Shown in pieces: positions 11,350 to 21,820 of a stretch of 64,000 bases of DNA. The translations under genes and the position numbers were made by a program. The stretch comes from Arenicola marina (lineage: Eukaryota; Annelida; Polychaeta; Arenicolidae): the NCBI GenBank assembly GCA_964019135.1, contig OZ025248.1, positions 43,951,670 through 44,015,669 on the forward strand, written 5' to 3'. Numbering within the stretch: the first letter of the stretch is position 1; the number at the start of each line of letters is the position of its first letter. The notes below the pieces were generated by a model. That model saw nothing but the letters and a program-made list of their open reading frames with translations, was not told where the DNA came from and searched no databases.

Positions 11350-12896
11350 CCTTTAACCAGGTCAAGGACTGACCGTCGTTCGACAGACGAACGTCCTTCG
11401 TAGTACGTACTTCCAATAAGGTTCGTGTGCACTTCGTTCAAAGGACGGATGGTTTTGACATTTTGATTTGCTTATGCATATTTGTTTCTGCATATATTAC
11501 CCTTGTTCAGCTTCATTGGATTGGATGATATGAGGGAAGCCCATTATTAGTGTATAAACCTCGTTGTGAGATCATAATTAACCCGGCAGTGAATTATGGG
11601 AGCGTTCCAGACATGTAAACATGTCCGACGCGGAGGCTCTACAAACTCTTAAAAGTCTACAAAAGCATTGAAAACTTGTTACACGACCTGCCATGTAAGC
11701 ATTTTAATAGCTTTGCATCTCTAGTTTCGTTTTATCGTCATTTACAAAAGATTCCATGGCATATTTGTCAGATAATGGATGGAAAGGGCACCTGTTATCA
11801 CGAACAAAATTGCGTCCCTAGATCAACGGACGCGCAACTCGCCTGACCAAGGCTGCTCCGAAAAAAAATCTTGTTTGGTATGAATGACAATGCGAAACTA
11901 TCAGAATTGATAACAACTGTGTCAACATTAACTGTCAACAATACTGTGCTATATAGATATGTTCTGCACCGACATTAGGGTCCCCACCCACCCCTTTCAA
12001 TTACCGGTATAACAAACGACTATAATACCATCGGCCAAAATAAATTATATTAATACAGAACAGATCCATGACAAATTCCCATAGATTAACATCAGCACAC
12101 AGGGGCGGAAATAGGGGTGGGTTGTTGCACCCCCCGCCCCCTTGGAAAAATGAGCATACACTATAAAACTCTGACTTTCCGACGAAATACATCGCAAAGT
12201 GACATTTTGCGTATGCAACCCGATGGCCCAAGCCAAGGGGTCATTTTCATCGCCCCCCCCCCCTCCCCCGGTGATAAGTTGTTTAGAGACTAGAGAGCCC
12301 CCTTCCCCCCTGTGGCAACCTTCCACCCCCCTTTTCAAATTCCTCGATCCGCCCTTGCCGTACCTGGGCTCTGAGCATCCCGTACTACATTCGTAGTACG
12401 CCAGTTGGTCGTCCTTCCATCGAAGGGCGGCTGCTATGCTTTACAATACCATCGACAGTGTTTTAGCCTAATCAGACAAATATGCCATAGAATGTTTACC
12501 AAATCGGTTCATAACATATCTACAGATGCTAGTCTTCTAAAATATAATGAGGGTTAAGCTTGGAAAGGTTTCCTTGTGATGTTCCAGGTAAAAACATGTG
12601 GAAATGGTGTCTCTCAGTGCTCGTTGGCACCGTTCAGACAAAAAGTTGGAATTCCCCGCCCAACAGGATACAATGTCATGGTTTCTAAACTTAGAGTTGC
12701 TCATTGTGAAGGGATTCCCATGGTTAGACCAATAGGAATCCAGCGTAAATCTATATTTGCATACTATGAACACATGCATGTTACTACAAAGTGGCTGCAC
12801 TTCGATTAAGGTTCACGCATACTGCGAAGGAAGTATGTGCTTCGTTTGACGGTCGTACTACGAACGACAGTGGTCCTCGACCTGTTAACCACGACC
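11350..12896. mobile_element. DNA element with ~85-bp imperfect inverted ends
   Basis: Sequence around 11351-11438 (AACCAGGTCAAGGACTGACC, GACGAACGTCCTTCGTAGTA) is inverted around 12811-12896 (CGAACGACAGTGGTCCTCGA, CCTGTTAACC). The interior has a hAT-like MITE at 12100-12357 and no transposase. Mosaic and diverged. Confidence 0.5.
12100..12357. mobile_element. hAT-like MITE, ends partly eroded
   Basis: CAGGGGCGGAAATAGG at the left and TCGATCCGCCCTTG at the right resemble the other copies; the interior has the poly-C and CCCTTTTCAAATTCCT features. No target duplication is visible. It lies inside a larger inverted-repeat element. Confidence 0.6.
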
Positions 12897-13285
12897 GAAC
12901 TCGAAAACATAATTCAAAAAGTAACATGGCTTCTGATTAATCAAAATCAAATAAATTCGTCCAATAAGTTACCTGTAGCACAATATATGCTAAATATTGG
13001 TGCATTTGATGCTAAACTGCGAATATGTCTTCGATTAGAATCCTTTTCAATTTTCGCGTATCAAGGATAATTCTGATCGATGGTTAAATGTGACGTGGGA
13101 CAGAGTGACTATAGCGTAAGCGGAATGCATGCCTTCTGTCGCTATATCGTGTAGTACAGTCTCAGCCAGAGGGGCAAGATACAACAAGTGGACCATCTGA
13201 AGCAAAACTCGTTGTTCCCTGTCTGGCACAAATCGGTATCATCAGAAAGAGTTCGCAGTATTTATTTTCGTGAAATGGTTCTTCA

Positions 13286-13402
13286 AAATGTTCCAAATGG
13301 CCAAATTGTCATAACAAAATGTTCCAAATGGCCAATTTGTCGTAACAAAATGGTCGTAACAAAATGGTCGTAACAAAATGGTCGTAACAGAATGGTCCTA
13401 AT
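13286..13402. repeat. Short tandem repeat (AAAATGGTCGTAAC)
   Basis: Two 37-base copies of AAATGTTCCAAATGGCCAAA-type sequence lead into several 14-15 bp AAAATGGTCGTAAC copies. Confidence 0.85.
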
Positions 13403-13469
13403 ATAGTTCTATTTTTCAGATGTTAAAACACCAAAACATACAATCAACTATCTCAAGGCTAGGCCACAC

Positions 13470-14085
13470 ATAATGGATAACCAACTGAATGAGAAATACA
13501 TATTTGTAAACGTTCCGTCAAGACTTTTATAATCCGAATTATCTTACTTGAATAACATGTAAACCCTTTGTTATGCCCCTTATTAGCTATACATTGAAGA
13601 ATATATACATAATTGAATGAAGGGCACCGGTTGAGGTACCTTTATGTGCCCGCTAACGAGCCTTAATTAGACCATTGTCACAAGATGTCATACTTTTGAA
13701 TTACCCTTTATTGGTCTTAATTGCAGATACTTATTACCATATGTATAAAAATGATAACGTCTAAACGCATCGTCTCCGTGAAAAGAAAACCAAGGATATT
13801 TATCGTGATTACACATTAGGCATCTTTCATTAAAGTTACTCAAACGGCATGTGTCTCACCGTTTAAGGATGTCACTTAATACATAACCAACTGAATGTGA
13901 ATTATATATTGTGCAACGTTCCTTCAAGACCTTTATACACCGACTTATCCCACTTGACTAACATGTAAACCCTTTATGGTACCCTTTATTAACATTGAAG
14001 TACACGTATACACTGAATAAGTGATGCCTGATGAGCCACTGGTTGAGGCAGCTTCTGGTACATCTCGTTAACATTAGGCATCTTT
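13470..14085. repeat. Imperfect ~410-bp tandem duplication
   Basis: 13470-13680 and 13880-14075 share ATAACCAACTGAATG, CTTGA.TAACATGTAAACCC and GGTTGAGG. TTAGGCATCTTTCAT also occurs at about 13816 and 14085. No coding signal. Confidence 0.7.
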
Positions 14086-14339
14086 CATCAAAGTTATTTA
14101 TAAGTGGCAAAAAGCCACAACAAGGCCAAATGTGTGATGACGTAGTACACAATAACATCTCCGCCTCTAGATCTGCTAATCGGACAGAGAAAGTCACTAA
14201 GAGCATGTAAGTTATTATCCATTGGCGTATTTTTGGAATAAGGACTTCCGTAAATGATTTACGCCTCAAAGATGTTAAAGGCAAAAAATTATAAAAACTA
14301 TATGAACAGCTATGGTAATTTCTTTCCAAGAGCTTTTAA

Positions 14340-14500
14340 CCCAGCAAGCCGTCATATGACGTCAGTCTACCGGAAGGGCCTTCTCCACCTGGCAAGCATG
14401 AATATGACGTCACTCTGTCGGAAGAATTTTCCCTCGGCAAGCAGCCCTATGACGTCACTCTGCCGGAAGGACTCTTCTCCACCCGGCAAGCAGCCAATCG
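14340..14500. repeat. 45-48 bp tandem repeat overlapping the sulfatase stop codon
   Basis: Three units each contain TATGACGTCA followed by a purine-rich CCGGAAG stretch and GGCAAGCA. TGACGTCA palindromes sit at 14357, 14405 and 14450. The third unit encodes the sulfatase C-terminus LAGWRRVLPAE and its TGA, and the second unit would still encode a similar LAEGKILPTE plus stop, so the repeat is made of duplicated gene tail. Confidence 0.8.
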
Positions 14501-15954
14501 TGCAGCTTGGCTCTCGTTTCTCTGTAGGATACATCATCAGCAGCGTTGTAATTCTCTTCGGGGTCTGTCACGTGATCGTAAAGCTCCACGCCTACCAACT
14601 TCGACCAATCGGCGATCCATGTATGGCTATCAAATTCGACCCACTCCGTGTATCTGTACTCATCGGTACGCATGCTGTAACCCATCGCGCCGCCACGGGG
14701 GTACTGTGAAAACACCCTTCCTTTGAAAGACTTATTCGGGTGTTGTATCAAAGGCAGTAAACTACTTCCTTCCCGACAAAGTTCTACTTCAGTAGCGTCA
14801 ATCTTAGGACAGAGCGGGAGTTTCGGCAGTCCGGCGGCTTCTACCAAAGTCGGAAAAACGTCGACAAACTCCGTCAGCTGCTCCGTGGTTACTCCCTCGT
14901 CCGTCAAGCCTGGAACATGAATCATCAATGGCGTATGCGTAGCCACCTCGAAGTTGGTATGTTTGGTCCACTCACCGTGTTCTCCGAGCTGCCAGCCGTG
15001 ATCGCCCATGAACGATACTATCGTGTTTTCGCGGAGACCTAGAGTCTCTAGCTCATCCAGGACTTCACCGACGAGAGAATCGACGAAGGACACTGAGCTG
15101 TAGTAAGCCCGGCGGAGGACACGGACCGTGTCGGCCGGAAGCGTCGTGTTAATTTCGCCTGTCGACAGGGGACCAATGTCATCATGGCTCCGGAGTTCGC
15201 CGAAATGACACCAAGCGATGTCTGGCATGTTCACGGGCGCGTATGGATTATCCGGAAGGCTGATGGTGTCTTCGGGATAATACTCTAAAAACTCCTCGGG
15301 AAACATAAACGGGAGATGGGGTTTATGGAACCCGACAGCCATGAAGAAGGGTGTCTCCTCTGAGTTCTTTGCCAAGCGGCGGAGTGTGCTGATTGCGTGG
15401 TGTGATGTTTGCTCATCCGGAAGTGGCAATGCCTGTCGCTCAGACTTTGTGACCGCTGTCCAACTATTCGCGGAACGCCAGTCATTGGGCGGTGTGTAGT
15501 ATGGTTCCGACCAGGATATGGGATCATTATCGTCAGACGCGGAGCCCGGGTGGAATATCTTACCCATGCCGACACTGTGGTAACCCTGCTGCTTGAAGTA
15601 CTGTGGGATGGTCGTGTAGTTACCGCCCACATCCCGGAAGTAGCTTTGCAGGTCGTACACGTGAGTTGTATCGGGACGGCGGCCGGTCAGCAGCGAGGTC
15701 CGACTGGGAGAGCAGACGGCTTGCTGGACGTAGGCCCGCTTTAGAAGCAGACTACGCGAGGCCAGCTCGTCCAGGTTGGGTGTGACCATCTCGGGGTGGA
15801 GCCAGGATGGGGAGCCGCTGCCAGTGTATGACGACAGTTCCGGGCGCAGGTCATCGGCCATAATGAATAGGACATTCAGCTTTATGTCTTTGTCGGCAAT
15901 GGTGCACGGTAGCGTTAACACTACCGGGATGAGAAGGAACGCGTGAATCCTCAT
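14455..15954 (-). CDS. Iduronate-2-sulfatase-like protein, intronless
   Basis: The 499-residue open frame matches lysosomal iduronate 2-sulfatase (about 550 residues in human), which removes 2-O-sulfate from iduronate in dermatan and heparan sulfate. Residues 1-20 form a hydrophobic signal peptide. MADDLRPEL at 32-40 carries the metal-binding Asp pair; CSPSR at 81-85 is the formylglycine site; TGRRPDTTHVYDL at 90-102, GKIFHPG at 131-137, GFHKPHLPF at 208-216 and MGDHGWQLGEHGEW at 316-329 are IDS-type motifs, with Asp318/His319 for calcium. N-glycosylation sequons include NYT at 112 and NTT at 269. All catalytic residues I can check are present. The vertebrate gene has many introns, so this uninterrupted copy suggests a retrocopy or intron-poor family expansion (inference). 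The last 14 codons lie in a tandem triplication that continues past the stop. Aryl- or other choline-type sulfatases fit less well. Confidence 0.93.
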   Translation of the reverse strand: MRIHAFLLIPVVLTLPCTIADKDIKLNVLFIMADDLRPELSSYTGSGSPSWLHPEMVTPNLDELASRSLLLKRAYVQQAVCSPSRTSLLTGRRPDTTHVYDLQSYFRDVGGNYTTIPQYFKQQGYHSVGMGKIFHPGSASDDNDPISWSEPYYTPPNDWRSANSWTAVTKSERQALPLPDEQTSHHAISTLRRLAKNSEETPFFMAVGFHKPHLPFMFPEEFLEYYPEDTISLPDNPYAPVNMPDIAWCHFGELRSHDDIGPLSTGEINTTLPADTVRVLRRAYYSSVSFVDSLVGEVLDELETLGLRENTIVSFMGDHGWQLGEHGEWTKHTNFEVATHTPLMIHVPGLTDEGVTTEQLTEFVDVFPTLVEAAGLPKLPLCPKIDATEVELCREGSSLLPLIQHPNKSFKGRVFSQYPRGGAMGYSMRTDEYRYTEWVEFDSHTWIADWSKLVGVELYDHVTDPEENYNAADDVSYRETRAKLHDWLLAGWRRVLPAE

Positions 15955-16044
15955 GCTGGTTTAGTTTCTTTTACTCGTAGAATCAGAGCTTGAATATGCC
16001 GAAAGGTGTGAATCTTGATCGTTCCAGCGGCACGGAGCTACTTA

Positions 16045-16052
16045 CTTATATA
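16045..16052 (-). promoter_or_regulatory. TATA box of the sulfatase gene
   Basis: TATATAAG on the minus strand, about 91 bases upstream of the sulfatase ATG, a distance that fits a start site near 16015 and a leader of about 60 bases. The surrounding 70 bases recur at the left edge of the window with the same TATA box (51-58), which supports a conserved promoter unit. Confidence 0.55.
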
Positions 16053-16605
16053 GTGTGATACAAGGGAAAATTATAAATATTGACATATGTCAATAAAACA
16101 TAATAATGACTAATGTGTTTGTCGCGTTCCAATGTTGACAATCGTTCATGTCAAAATCGATCACTAGCAAAGTCAAACATTAAGGAAAATAACCACTGTC
16201 TACGTCATTCAGGCAAGGTTGTTTTGCCACATCGTTGTTCGGTACAATCGATAGTTACTTGTATTGTATTGGACGATTGCCAAACTAAATAGCCAGTTAT
16301 ACTTAATGAGATTATAACTCATGTTGAAGTTAGTAGAATCAGCATTATCGAGAAAATCGCACGTCAACAGAATAAAATACACATTTTCGCCCATCAAGCG
16401 GGTGTCGACATGTTTTGACCACGGGACCAGGGTTAGCCAATCACGCGCAAGGTGTTGACGTCACTGACGACTACATTCCGCTGAAACTGTTTGTTTACAT
16501 GCGAGCGGTGCGTCATTATAACAAGCTGTCGGCATAACACCTCTCATGAATAGTGACAAGCGCATTTGACTCATGAACTTGAAACATCGATGAATTAAGA
16601 ACCAA

Positions 16606-16818
16606 ATGATGTACTGTTCAGCTGTTGACTGTAACAATTCAAGTGCAAAAAAGGACAGCAAGAACAAGATATCTTTCTACCGCTATCCACTAGGTGACCC
16701 GCAGCTTTAGAGGCAATGGCTACGCAAGATTGCTCGTGTGAGTTTTAAAACCACCAAACGTTCAAGAGTATGTTCCGACCTCTATGAGAACTATTGCTTT
16801 GAGCCGACCCGGCTGGTA
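16606..16818 (+). pseudogene. Decayed THAP zinc-finger domain
   Basis: One reading frame starts MMYCSAVDCNNSSAKKDSKN, continues KISFYRYPLGDPQL, meets TAG at 16708-16710, and goes on RQWLRKIARVSFKTTKRSRV and CSDLYENYCFEPTR. This is the C2CH THAP pattern: CSAVDC as the C-x4-C pair, the central Trp, and CSD followed by Phe/Glu. The zinc-binding His after CSD is Leu here, so the domain is broken in two ways. THAP domains occur in host DNA-binding proteins and in P-element-like transposases; without the rest I cannot say which. A poly-C tract follows at about 16848. Confidence 0.7.
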
Positions 16819-17699
16819 GCTTCACGCACCACTCCTCCCCACACCCCTCCCCCCCACCCCACCCACCCTAACCCATACGGCCGTTCTGTAGTACGGCAAT
16901 CCTGTCCATACACTCTTCAGTGAAAGTGAGTTCTAAGACAGGAGTTGTATCATGTTACACACTGCCACTCCCACTATATGCATATGTGCCGCCCAAATGA
17001 CCCTTTTTTTCTCTGAATCCCCGAAGCAGAAATCAACAATTTCTCTCTATAAGCCCATGAGACTTGGCTTTTTTTTCAAACTTGCAATTCTTGACTATAT
17101 AGTCTAATTGATATCGAAATGTTCAAATAATTATCCTCCAGACACTTTGTCGTGAATGTCAGTGTCTATTTCATATGCCTTTTTAAGCACAATGTTGTCA
17201 GTATCTATTTTAGATGTCATTTTTAACCCCAAAATTATCTCTGAGTGACCACAAAATCGGGCACTTTACTCTCACTCTCCAGATTTTCTCTACGGCATGG
17301 GCGGCCCACCCCCACCACTGTAATAATGTAGTACCCCCCCCCCCCCCCACCCCCAGTGGCCGCTTCCTGAACCATGGCCCGCCACTCTACGAGTCAAAAT
17401 TGGGCACCCTGCCAACAATGACGATGAACCCTTGACTCCACCCCCACCCGGCCCCCACCATCCCTTCTCACGCAACACGGCTTCACTGACCACGCGATGC
17501 GTTGTCAACGACTTGTATGAACAATGCCTGATCCACCGTCATCAACCCCTACAGGTTCAAAATGGTCCCCGATTAAATCAGCAGTTGGTGTAACTTCCGT
17601 GTTTGCTTTAACATTTTCGTCCGACTCGCCAGTAATTATTACGACGTAAAATCTTCGATTTCGTTCATTTGTTAAGACGAAAATTTTCAATTTTCCTCT

Positions 17700-18870
17700 T
17701 ATATCGGTGTGTTCGATGTGTCTGTGTGTCTGTCTGTTTGTAACGGAAGGCATTATCTTTCGAATGCTTCAAGATATCGACTTCCAAATTCACAGAAAGA
17801 TGCGGAATGGCAATCGTCAGGTTAAGTTCGTAGATGGGCCATGTAGGTCAAAGGTCAAGGTCACAGGAATTTTTCGAAATTCGCTTAACCATTGAAAGAT
17901 AGGACCAAAAATCGGAACAATCGCTATAATGTTCGCAGTTTTCATTTAACCACGCTGAAACTTATTTTACGTATTAGGCCCATAAGTACCTTCTATATCT
18001 TCTTTCATTTGTGCAAATCGACCGAATAGTTTTCCCGCTAAAAGTTTCCAAAGTTTAACATGGGACCCTACGGGAGCATTTTGGCGGGAACATGGCCTCC
18101 TCAATTGCTCCATGAAGGGGGCATGTCAGACAAACGACACCTTGCGTGAGACACGACATTAGTATTTGGGCGCAAAGTACTATACTGATCAAGGTCACGA
18201 GGTCAATGTCAAGGTTAAGGTCACATCAAGTTCAAGGTTAGGAAACATGTTTTCCCACGTAACTTCGTTAATATTTAGACGATTTTGACATTGCCGAAAG
18301 TGTAAAAAGATCGCTGTGACTACATAAATGCAGGCAGATGACTCATATGTACTGGAATATGTACCCATATTACTGGCATGACGTTTACCGTTTGCCACAT
18401 TGCATCAAAATCGAAGCAGTAGTTTGCTAGCAAATAATCACAACATGGCCAAGTCCATTATAAGGCCTCGATACGCCAAATGACTGACGGCGTGCCATGC
18501 CAACATCATGAAATCGGTCTTAACATAGTCGAATTGGTTCCATAGCCACAATTTTCGTCTTCCTTCTCAAGTTCTGCTTTACCGTCTAGTATCTGTGTGT
18601 GTGTGTGTGTGTGTGTGTGTACGCGCTCTGTAGGTCGCAAAACGCAACATTTCGTTCTGTAACTTTAACTTTGCTCGCTCAAGTTCATCAGCGGAGTATG
18701 TAGGTCAAAGCTTAAGGACACATTTTTTGTTTGTTCCTTAACCATTGGTAGATAGGACCGAAAATCGGGAAAGTTCACAGTTTTCATTTAATGACGCTGT
18801 ACATTATGTCACTTATTGAGCCCGTAGGTAACTTGTATCACGTCTTTGAATTTTGCAAATCGCCTAAGTA
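17700..18870. repeat. Two direct copies of a GTGTGT/AGGTCA repeat
   Basis: About 17700-18040 and 18590-18880 share a TGTGTG start, the TGTAGGTCAAAG motif, TTAACCATTG.(A)GATAGGACC.AAAATCGG and GTTCACAGTTTTCATTTAA. A (TG)n run lies at 18594-18620. Dispersed repeat of unknown class. Confidence 0.75.
17845..17863 (+). promoter_or_regulatory. Triple AGGTCA nuclear-receptor-like half-sites
   Basis: AGGTCA at 17845, 17852 and 17858 gives a perfect DR1 followed by a DR0. DR1 is bound by RXR/HNF4/COUP-type receptors in animals. It is inside a dispersed repeat, so it may be incidental. Confidence 0.4.
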
Positions 18871-19559
18871 GTTTGTCTGCAACTCGCTAATATTAACATA
18901 ACAACACTACAGCGAGGCTCTTTACTGTTGCGAGCGGTGCCAGTGACCGTGGTGCCAGTGTAGGCATACTGTTGTAGGGGGCCGGGCGGGGGAGGGGTGG
19001 TTAAAGCTGGGGTGGTGGGATGATTCATTTGGTTGCTATGGAAATAAAGGGTGACTTTTACTTTTGGGATGGGGCCAACAATTGAGAGGATGCTCACTAT
19101 AGCGACATTTTTAGAGCTGTCGGATCTGAAGGGTCAATATGGATATGAGGTATCAAATATAGATCTGAGGGGTCAATCTGGATCTAATGTGTCATATCTG
19201 GATCTGAGGGGCCAAATATGTCACAAATAAAGTCACAATCAAGTCAATTGTTAAGGACAAGGTCATTGTAGTGGGCCAAAGACATAATCCGGATTTCACA
19301 TTTTACGTCATTCTCACCCTACGGGTGACGCAATCTCGTTATAGCTTCCGGTGGTAGTAGTCGTCTAAACCTACTGGCCGCTTCGTCGCCGGTGACGTCA
19401 TCATTAGTGCACTGAGGTGGGTGCCCATGGCAAGTTGGGCGGTCGTGCAAAAGTGCTTGAAACTTCACTATTATATGATTAAAAAAATATATATTCTGTG
19501 TAATGTTGAGTTAATTCTCTATAGTTTAAGTGGAAATGTAAATGATATGGGCCCGGCAT

Positions 19560-20638
19560 TTCCCTTTAATGTTTGCAGATGATATTGTTAATGGAACGGA
19601 CACAGCGGGTCGTCTACAGAAGCTATTAAATGTTTAAAAGAATTTAGTAACAAATGGAGATTGCAAATCAATGTGGATAAAAGTAAGACTATTGTATTTA
19701 GAAATGGTGGACTCTTGAGAAGCAATGAAAACTGATACTACAAGGGAAAGCCTCTTCAGGTTGTGTCTTGCTATAAATATTTAGGTATCATATTTTCTTC
19801 CAAATTGATGTGGTCTGTGGCTCAAAAGACTCTCGCCTCCCAAGCGGGTAAAGCAGTGACAATTATTAAAGAAATTTCAAAAAACTGTGGTGGTTTCGGA
19901 GGTAGAGACATATTTTGATCTCTTTGACAAAATGATAGCACCCATTCTTACATACGGTACAGAAGTTTGGGGTTACGATGTCGAAGATTGTATAGAACGT
20001 GTGCACACGAAATTTTGTAAATATGGCGTACCATGGAGTACACCAAATTCAGCGGTTTACGGTGAGTGCGGTAGATTACCTTTAAGGGTAAGGTGTACAA
20101 TTAGTTTTGTTAAATACTGGGTGAAATTGTTAAGAATGCCTGAAACCAGACTTACGAAATGTACTTACAATATGTCATTTAGGCGTATGACCTGGCTTTC
20201 TAAACTCAAGCACTAACTTTTCTCTTATGGATTCGGCTATTCCTGGATTCAGCAACAACTTGGAGATCCTGAGGCCTTTATTGAATACTTTTCAAAAACA
20301 GTAAGTTACTGCGCTTGCCAGAACTGGCAGAGTAAGACAGACCTGATGAACTGTATAAGAATATAAGAAGTTGCTCATACGCGAACCATACTTGTGTCTT
20401 CTCGAGGATTATAGACTACGGCAGATCTTAGCCAAATTCAGATGTAGGGTGCTATGGACAAGTTCATACTACAGGAAAGAAAACTCTATCTGTAAATATT
20501 GCATACAACATGAAACTATTTCTTCTCTTGACGAGTTCCATATTTTAATGAAATGCCCATTGTATGACAATATCCGCAATAATAATTTTTTTCCTACAAG
20601 ATATTTAACGATATATCATATTAGGAGTTTTTTATGTA
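19560..20638 (+). mobile_element. LINE remnant, reverse transcriptase C-terminal part
   Basis: Begins at the catalytic box FADDIVNGTDTAGRLQKLLN and continues through several frames with breaks: DKMIAPILTYGTEVWGYDVE, IERVHTKFCKYG and, at 20371-20655, a zinc-knuckle-like CKYCIQHETISSLDEFHILM followed by KCPLYD. These are the usual post-thumb landmarks of a LINE ORF2. It differs from the LINE at 6826-8990. It is interrupted by a Tigger fragment at 20639 and appears to resume near 21640. Confidence 0.8.
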
Positions 20639-21640
20639 GAGTAAAACCTCTCTAACTCGACCGACGACGGGACTGCTGATCGATCGACTTAGGGATGTGG
20701 TCGGGTTACAGAATATCCTGCCCATATTTTACCCGTGTCAAAAAAAACCAGAAAAAGAGATGGTTTCACAATACAATGTAGTTTTTTGTTTATTTGGAAA
20801 ATTTGATATTCAAATATACATGTAGAAGTAATCACTTTTGCAGAAATTTCTTAATCGAAACTTGCTTGGTGGTTGCTTTAGCTGCGATGGCATTCTTCTG
20901 TAGTTGTTCTTGAAGAGAGACGACAAATGGCAACATGTCCCCCAGATCTTTCTCTAGACAGAACATCTTCACGTCGCCTACTCGCTGAAGGCACTCACTG
21001 AAGGCCATGATTGTCGTTTCTGGTGTGGTGGAGGACGCGTGGTCGTCGTCGTCGCTCTCAGCCGGTTGTAAAACGCCAGTGGTTTAAGAGACAATATTAT
21101 CCTCCCAGCCATCCTCCAGTTCCTCCGTGGTCAGCGCCTCATCGTCGAGAGCGACATACTCATCAGTATCCGTGATGGGGTCAGTCATGTTGACTCTTAA
21201 GTCCTTGAGTAATTGCGCAAGGGTGATATCGTCGGAGCGGTCGTCCTCCTGCAGGTCATTTGCTGTGCTCATGTTGAAACCACATCTCGCAAAGCATCTG
21301 GTCACTGTGGAGTATTTGCATTCGCTGACGGCGCCACCCACTGACACGCGTCGAGCACACGGACGCTCTTTGATACGACGGCTGCGTTGTTGCAGCTATC
21401 AATCTGCGCCAGAACATAGCGCAGAAGCCTTTGTTTGTATAAGGACTTAATCGCCTTAATGATTCCCTGGTCTAACGGCTGAAGGCGTGAAGTGGTGTTT
21501 GGTGGCAGGAACAAACACTTCACATTGCTGAGTTGCATGCTCTGGGGGTGGGAGGATACGTTGTCTAAGAGTAGCAAAACACTAAGGCCTTGTGCCAGCA
21601 TCTTTGTATTATGACTTCTGAGGAAAAACACGTTTAATCT
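20639..21640 (-). mobile_element. Tigger/pogo-like DNA transposon fragment
   Basis: The left end GAGTAAAACCTCTCTAACTC follows a TA dinucleotide (20637-20638), as expected for a Tc1/mariner-type TIR of the Tigger group. The transposase runs on the minus strand and the opposite TIR and N-terminal half are absent. The fragment sits inside a LINE. Confidence 0.8.
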
Positions 21641-21649
21641 CCTTAGCAA
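20832..21649 (-). pseudogene. Tigger-type DDE transposase, C-terminal part
   Basis: Minus strand: LSVLLLLDNVSSHPQSMQLS then NVKCLFLPPNTTSRLQPLDQ and GIIKAIKSLYKQRLLRYVL match the DDE_1 domain of Tigger/jerky-like transposases, with the second Asp in LLLLDN and the third-Asp region in PPNTTSRLQPLDQG. A frameshift occurs near 21340, after which ECKYSTVTRCFARCGF continues; TAA at 21086-21084 interrupts an acidic tail that stays in frame to KQVSIKKFLQK and a stop at 20832-20834. The N-terminal DNA-binding domains are missing. In intact relatives the protein cuts and pastes the element at TA sites. Confidence 0.85.
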
Positions 21650-21816
21650 GGTTTATACAAAAAACATTCACTATGTATGAAAAAAGGTTTAGCCTATTTT
21701 TCTCTAATTAACTAAGTTTGTTCTAGTCGGTTGCATGTTGTTTTTGTGTTCTGTATTTGTACGAGGGGCCTGGGGCCTGAAGTGACCAATAAACCATCTA
21801 TCTATCTATTGGACGG
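21640..21816 (+). mobile_element. 3' end of the same LINE
   Basis: After the Tigger fragment, AT-rich sequence leads to GTTCTAGTCGG, GACCAATAAACCA and a (TCTA)n tail at about 21799-21815, a typical LINE 3' terminus with a simple-repeat tail. The link to 19560-20638 is inferred from order and orientation. Confidence 0.5.
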
Positions 21817-21820
21817 TTAA

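Noticed and set aside
12537-12809. Overlapping 77-87 codon frames as a small gene
   Set aside because: No recognisable domain on either strand, and they lie inside a diverged inverted-repeat element.
15409-15744. Plus-strand frames opposite the sulfatase gene
   Set aside because: Shadow frames of a GC-rich coding region without domain similarity.
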